A stretch of 64,000 bases of DNA from Chinchilla lanigera (taxonomy: Eukaryota; Chordata; Mammalia; Rodentia; Chinchillidae), in NCBI RefSeq assembly GCF_000276665.1, contig NW_004955446.1:11711262-11775261 (forward strand). The letters run 5' to 3'. Below the pieces are notes generated by a model, which was given only the letters and a program-made list of their open reading frames with translations, ran no database searches and was not told the origin of the DNA. The stretch's first letter is position 1, and every line of letters starts with the position of its first letter. Shown here one piece after another: positions 58,706 through 64,000 of this stretch. The position numbers and the translations under genes are program-made.

Positions 58706-58925
58706 CTGATATTTAGTGCTATGTGCCAAATACCATTCTAAGCATTTTACTTGTACTACCCCACTTATTCTTTTCACCATCCTATAAAATAATATCATTA
58801 ACCTTATTTTATAGATGGGGAAACAGAAGCAGAGATTAGCTAAAGTATCTAATGAGATTCAGCTAACACTGGCAGAGAAGGGATTCAAACTGGATAGTCC
58901 ATCTGTCAAATTTCAACCATTATGA
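58706..58925 (+). mobile_element. MIR element, near full length
   Basis: 'gtgctatgtgccaaatacca', 'ctaagcattttacttgta', 'ttatagatggggaaacagaa', 'cactggcagagaagggattc' in MIR order. Confidence 0.8.
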
Positions 58926-58949
58926 TATTACCTCCTTAAATGCAGTAAG

Positions 58950-59158
58950 AGTTAATATTTATTGAACACAGGCTGCATACCAGACCCTATACAATCGCTA
59001 ATACTGTATTGTTAGTACTATTATTTCTCCACGTTACAAGTGGCAAAACTGCAGTTTAGAAAGGCTGAGAGATCCTCTCAAAGGAATATCCCTAGCAAGC
59101 CAGGTTGGTAGAGACAAATACAGGTAATCTGATTCTAAAGAACATGCTCTTAACCAGA
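58950..59158 (+). mobile_element. MIR element
   Basis: 'gttaatatttattgaacaca', 'gtggcaaaactgcagtttag', 'agcaagccaggttggtagag', 'catgctcttaaccagacc'. Second sense MIR in tandem. Confidence 0.7.
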
Positions 59159-59648
59159 CCAATTTTGCTTATTCAATGGCCTTTCCTTGAAGGAGAATGT
59201 GTCGGTGGTGAGGCAAGTTTGGGGGGTGGATGATGACACTTCCCACAGAAGAAATTCAGCTGTGCTCAGGGGAGAAACTGGCTATTTTGAGTAATCTGTC
59301 AATTTGAGGAAATTAATGGACTGAGATTACAGGCTTTGTTTCATGCTGAGAGCTGTACTTACGTTTTAGTTCCTGTGGCTTGAAACAAAACCCCAGAGTG
59401 AATCATCACCCTCACCATCACCATCACCATCATAACTTTAAGTATGTCTTCAGTCCCAGTAAGAGTGATCAACTCCTCAGAAATTTATGAGCTACTTGAA
59501 ACAGGTGATTGTGGAAGTAACCTAATTTCTCGGATCTCTTTCATTCTATTCAACACAAGCCCAAGTTTTGGATTATACTGCATAGTAGATTCTGCCATTA
59601 CAAAGAAGTTTGACTCTGGGTGAAAATTTGTAATCTAGGAAGTTTTTT
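59159..59648. other. No recognised gene; short (CAC/CAT)n repeat
   Basis: An imperfect (CATCAC)n tract lies at 59401-59433. The rest is unassigned. Confidence 0.5.
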
Positions 59649-59661
59649 CCATAATAACACA

Positions 59662-59814
59662 ATGCTGAGCATAGTAGTGCACACCTGTTATCCTAGCACT
59701 TGAGAGGCTGAGACAGGAGGATCACTGTGAGTTCGAGGCCAGCCTCAGCTACATAGTGAGCTCATGGTCAGCCTGAATTGCATAGCAAGACCCTCTCTCA
59801 TTAAAAAAAAAAAA
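59662..59814 (+). mobile_element. B1-like SINE, long form, 13-bp TSD
   Basis: 'atgctgagcatagtagtgca', central pair 'gaggccagcctcagctac' and 'atggtcagcctgaattgc', A tail. Identical ccataataacaca at 59649-59661 and 59815-59827. Confidence 0.95.
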
Positions 59815-59827
59815 CCATAATAACACA

Positions 59828-60421
59828 GTTCTCTTACTTTAGGACATTGTTCAAATCCTCATCAAGATGGTTGAAAGTTAGAAATTTGATGAAATGCAGA
59901 GTATCCAGCAAATATACCATCCCACCTACACAGATTTATTTTACAAGTTCCATTGGTGCCAAAGGGTTATGGAGTGACAAACTGGATCAGAAAAGCTCAC
60001 TCTTCTACCCTCATTCTGGGGATCTGGAGCATTCTACCACAATGTCATCAATGTTGTTATTGTAGGAGAGGAGTTGATGGATTCCCACAGGACATCTTGG
60101 CTCAGCATTGCACAGGGTGTTTTCCAATCTTTTTGCCTACTGTATCTCTCTGGTAGCATGTCTTTGAAAACAGTGTTTGATTATAGCAAAGAGCCTGCCA
60201 AGAGTAAGTTAAAATATAAACTCAGAGTCAAAGCAAAAACAGCTTTAGCTCTTGAGGAGAAGACAACTGCCCACCAAGTGATTTCCCAGGAAGGATCCTG
60301 TATCTCAAAACAAAAAACATACACCACGTTGCCCCCACCCCCAGATTCCTCACTAGCTAGTGCCTGACATTCTTATTTGCATACTTTAATTTATTTATAT
60401 GCAAAGAATACTATGTTAAGA
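59828..60421. other. No recognised gene
   Basis: Three overlapping plus-strand frames (59847-60367) in different phases, none recognisable. Confidence 0.45.
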
Positions 60422-60604
60422 CAGTGGTCCTCAAATTTAGCATGTATCAGAATCACCTGAAATACTTTTCACACATAAATTTTTAGGTCACACCTGAGTA
60501 TTTCTGATTTAGTCGGTCTGAAGTTAGGCCCAATAATTTGCATTTTTATTAAGGTCCCAAATAACAGTGATACTACCAACCTACATAGCATACTGTAAGA
60601 AACA
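60422..60604 (+). mobile_element. MER5A-like hAT-Charlie element
   Basis: Starts cagtggtcctcaaatttag, then 'gtatcagaatcacctgaaat', 'ggtcacacctgagtatttct' and 'aataatttgcatttttatta'. Terminal-repeat style start matches MER5A. Confidence 0.75.
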
Positions 60605-61030
60605 TTGAGTTAGTAATTCTCAAACTTTCCTCCAAGCTCGATACACCAGAGGGCAAAACACACTGCTGTCAGTAATATGGGATCAGCAGGCCAGTGATTT
60701 CAGCTGCACCTTAAAAGTACCTAAAGTTATAATGAAATACCAACCAGGCCCGGTGTGGTGGCGCAAGCCTGTAATCCCAGCACTCGGGAGGCTGAGGCAG
60801 GAGAATCCTTGCGAGTTTAAGACCAACCTGGGCTACAAAGTGAGCTCTAGGCCAGCCTGAACTGCATAGGGAGACCCTGTCTCAAAAAAAGACAAAAAAA
60901 AAAGAAAAAAGAAATGCCAACCAGGACTACCCCAGCCCGATGAAGTCAGTATGCCTGGAGGTGGGCCTGAACCCTGGGAATTTTGTGAATGTTCCTGAGC
61001 TGATTTTAATGTATAGCCAGTGCTGAAAAT
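60605..61030 (+). mobile_element. Second MER5-like element, split by a SINE
   Basis: 'gttagtaattctcaaacttt' begins it. After the SINE come 'gatgaagtcagtatgcctgg', 'aggtgggcctgaaccctggg' and 'cctgagctgattttaatgta', consistent with MER5 interior and end. Confidence 0.6.
60749..60910 (+). mobile_element. B1-like SINE, long form, with TSD
   Basis: 'cccggtgtggtggcgcaagc' with CpGs retained, central pair, A tail. gaaataccaaccagg (60734-60748) and gaaatgccaaccagg (60911-60925). CpG retention suggests it is relatively young. Confidence 0.95.
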
Positions 61031-62384
61031 CTTTACTAGAATGAGATCCTCAGTAGGGAGGGAATAGATTCATATTTTGACAACCTTTTTGAGATATTTT
61101 TAATGCATCACTTACAAGGGGTGCTATTCCATCTGCCCACTTTGTAACTAGGTTGAAAATCACTAGCTGAGAGTGCTCAAAATTTAAGGCCTAGACACAA
61201 CATTTTCTAAAGCTAAATGATCAGGGTCACCAATGTACAATCCTTTTGATTATCATTTTCCTTTTTCTACAATTGGACAGGAGAAAGTAAGTAGCAGGTT
61301 GGGAGTAGTAATAAGACAAAAAGAGCGGAAATAAACATGGCTGCTTCCTTCTTCCCCTCCCCCTACTCTGGCTCCTCCATTCACTTACTAAAGCCTAGAC
61401 TGAAAAGAGGGCTGAAAGCATTGCCTAAGACAAAAGACTTGGAGCATTCCAACTACTTTGAATATCTGAGGCCTTTTGATGCCAAAGATGTAGAACTCAG
61501 AAACTAGTGGGCACTCAAAAAATGAAGTCTAGAAAGGAAGTACATCCTTGGTTCCCAGAGATGCCTGCAGCCAAAGGTTTGAGATTCTTCCACCAACTGT
61601 GCCTAGACAATGACCGTGCAACCTAAGGTCATTACAATATTAACTCCCTAAGTAACTAAGGCGAGGCATTTAACTTCCAGGAATTTCAAGTTTCCCTATA
61701 TACAGGGCGAGGAAAACATGTCAACTTATCTACCAGACCAACTGATATATTTTTGAAAAACTATAAAATAAAATAAATAAAATAAATGTACTATAGCTTT
61801 ATTAACTGGGTTAGAAAACACACACATTTTTAACTTCATAATATTTCTAGGTACCTACCTGCCCCCTTATAAATCCCCAGAAATTCTACAGTTCACAATT
61901 CCATAACTATAACTATAAAATATGTCCATATAATTCAATCTTCTGCATAGCAGGCAATCTATAAATACTTCTTGACTAAATGATAGATGATTAATCAATT
62001 GATTGAATGAGGGCATTTTCAAAATCAAATACAGCACTAGTAAATAAAATCACAACCTGTTATTCTAAATAAATAACTCAGTGACTACTCTGCAAGCTGA
62101 ATTAATTACCACAGTCTACAACAACATTGCATTAGCCATATTAAACATGTGAAATAAGTAATGCATTTCTAAATTAATCAATTAACTCATGCATGGGTTT
62201 GAGGAAGTAAGTAAAAGGAAAAAAGGGATAATCATATTAACAAGATCCAGTGCTCTTTCCTATGCTATGATTGGAAAAAATATAGTCCTCAACTCTCTAC
62301 CTTGTTCTACCTTTTCTTATTTCCCGTAGCAGTTATCATCTTCCAAAATAGTATGTAACTGACTTCCATATTATGTTTATTGTT
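61031..62384. other. No recognised feature (1.35 kb)
   Basis: AT-rich. (AAAT)n patch at about 61766-61790. Confidence 0.45.
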
Positions 62385-62515
62385 TATTTTCTGTCTTCCT
62401 CCTCCAGTATATAAGTACCATGGAGGACAAGGAATTTTGTATATGTTGCTCATTGATATACCCCAGCTTTTAAGCATCTGGCAAATAGAAGGTGCTGGAT
62501 TAATGAATAACTTTA
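62385..62515 (+). mobile_element. L2 3' end
   Basis: 'gtataagtaccatggaggac', 'aaggaattttgtatatgttg', 'ttaagcatctggcaaataga', 'aggtgctggattaatgaata' follow the L2 3' terminus closely. Confidence 0.7.
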
Positions 62516-62846
62516 TACTCCCCAATGTATCTTCTCACTACTATCTAATATCCATAAGCCCCATACCTATTTCAAGAGTCTATGTTAGAGATTATATACT
62601 TTAATGGTTAAATTTACATTAATGGTTTAATAAAAAGTAATTTCAAAGCACCAACTATATTTTTTGGAATAAACATCTCACACCTAAGCAGCTGCTTGTT
62701 GCTACCTGAGCTTTCCCTAAAGGGTAGGGAACTCAGGTATAAAAGGTACTCGAGTGCTACTTAGCTCATCCTTTGGAAAACTAAGATTTAAGTTCAGCTC
62801 TTCTACCACTCAATTCAAGGTCGATCTGCTGTTTTTCTTAAATTTA
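62516..62846. other. No recognised feature
   Basis: Unassigned. Confidence 0.5.
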
Positions 62847-62922
62847 TTTGATGCTAGAGGTTGAGCCCAGGACCTTGCACATTCTATGTATGTGCTCCAT
62901 CCTGAATTATATCTCTAGCCCA
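62847..62922 (-). mobile_element. ID-like SINE, older type
   Basis: Antisense: 'gctagaggttgagcccagga', 'ccttgcacattctatgtatg', 'attatatctctagcccac'. Confidence 0.75.
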
Positions 62923-63227
62923 CAGTCCACAGATCTTTTATACATACTCAACCTTTGAATAGGAGGTTCTTTGCACTAGGCCAACTTTTGAATGCAGAAT
63001 TCATTTTAACCACTGGACCAGCTAACTCTTGGAATTCATATTTCTGTGGTGACATAAAAATGTTTGTAAGATTTCCACACTTTTTCCTCTGTTTTCATAC
63101 TTGCTAATTCAAGAGCCTACTGGATTGCAAAGCCTAAGAAGAATCTTATCCAAAACCTACACAGATTTTAGGTGACTACAAGTTTAAGCTAAGTTCTGAG
63201 TTTTGATATTGTTTTGTTTTTTCTGTT

Positions 63228-63316
63228 CACTTTTGTTTTTGTAATGCTGGGAATTGAACTCAGGACATCAGGTATACTAGACAAGCATTCTACTACTGAG
63301 CTACATCTTCAGTCTA
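63228..63316 (-). mobile_element. ID-like SINE, older type
   Basis: Antisense: 'atgctgggaattgaactcag', 'actagacaagcattctacta', 'gagctacatcttcagtct'. Confidence 0.8.
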
Positions 63317-63582
63317 GTGTGTTTTCTGAAAAATCAAAACCAATAATGTATGGCCAACAAGAAAATATGGAATCTAGGTCATAGAAAGTATTGTCAGTGC
63401 ATTAGTCAGAATGCACTTAGAACACTACACTGAATGTGAGGCACCATTATTTTGATGAAGTAGACACAAGATGCAGTGACCTCAAAGTGTGTAGTCAGTC
63501 TGGACAGCAATCTGGAAATTATATCAGATAAACAAGAATAGAACTCACTATGAATTCTAATCTTGTCGTTGTTACTGTTGTT

Positions 63583-63720
63583 TTTAGACAGGGTCTCACT
63601 ATGTAGTTCAGGCTGGCCTTGAACTTACTATGTAGCCCTGGCTGGGCTTGAACTCACAGAAATCCTCCTGCCTCAGGCTTCTGAGTGCTGGGAATTCAGG
63701 TGTGTACCTCCACTCCTGGC
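63583..63720 (-). mobile_element. B1-like SINE, long form
   Basis: Antisense: 'tagacagggtctcactatgt', central pair 'ggctggccttgaacttac' and 'ggctgggcttgaactcac', 'gagtgctgggaattcaggtg'. tatgaatt(c/t)ta recurs on both sides. Confidence 0.93.
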
Positions 63721-63804
63721 ATATGAATTTTAATTTTAAAGAATGTGCTGGAATGGGCAGATAGCTAAGAATTCTGCTATAGAAAAGGCATTATGTATAA
63801 TCTG

Positions 63805-64000
63805 CTTTAGTCTGCCTCAGCTGGTATAACAAAATACCATAGACTGGGTAGCCTGAAAAAACAAATTTATTTCTCATAGTCTGGAGTCTGTAAAGTCCAA
63901 CATCAAGGTGCCAGCCAATATGGCTCTCCACAGGGCTCTCTTTATGGTTTCCAGACAGCCATGTTTTGTTATTATGCTTTTATATAGCCTTTCCTTAAAT
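63805..64000 (-). mobile_element. MLT1-like MaLR LTR, cut by window end
   Basis: Antisense: 'taacaaaataccatagactg', 'agtctggagtctgtaaagtc', 'caaggtgccagccaatatgg'. Same subfamily style as 29700-30070; continues beyond the window. Confidence 0.75.

Overview
This window looks like non-coding nuclear DNA from a rodent, about 64 kb of interspersed-repeat landscape with no protein-coding gene I can defend. Two SINE types show the organism: B1-like 7SL-derived elements on both strands and ID-like tRNA-derived elements, many with intact target-site duplications (TSDs). I see no murid B2 or classical B4 elements. The young ID copies and the B1 copies with a duplicated centre suggest a non-murid rodent, perhaps a castorimorph such as beaver. 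That last step is inference; only the rodent assignment is firm.

Layout. 0-5.5 kb: scattered SINEs, an MER5-like fragment, MIRs, a MaLR-like LTR, and one possible orphan 3'-terminal exon at 2135-2256 followed by poly(A) signals. 5.5-15.9 kb: mostly unassigned AT-rich sequence with a second MaLR-like LTR. 15.9-18.1 kb: a long, old L2 element on the minus strand, split by four younger SINE insertions. 18-31 kb: SINEs, microsatellites, an interstitial telomere-like tract, two MIRs, a 100-N assembly gap and an antisense MLT1-like LTR. 31-41 kb: old L1 3' ends on both strands, an L2 piece, a third MaLR LTR and a 0.22-kb segment present twice in direct orientation. 41-52 kb: DNA-transposon-like and L2 relics, SINEs, an ERV-like LTR and an antisense MLT1 LTR. 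52.2-58.5 kb: a decayed plus-strand L1 with 5' region, ORF1-like and ORF2 remnants but no recognisable 3' end; it carries two ID elements and a ~750-bp insert that itself contains two SINEs. 58.7-64 kb: two MIRs, nested MER5-type relics, SINEs, an L2 3' end and an antisense MLT1 LTR running off the window.

No gene system is visible. What the window records is a layered insertion history. The items most worth checking are the possible terminal exon, the duplicated 0.22-kb segment, the L1 lacking its 3' end with an LTR-like insert inside it, the telomeric tract, and the gap between two antisense ID elements. Repeat family names are from memory of consensus features, not a database search, so element edges are good to roughly 10-30 bases unless a TSD is given.
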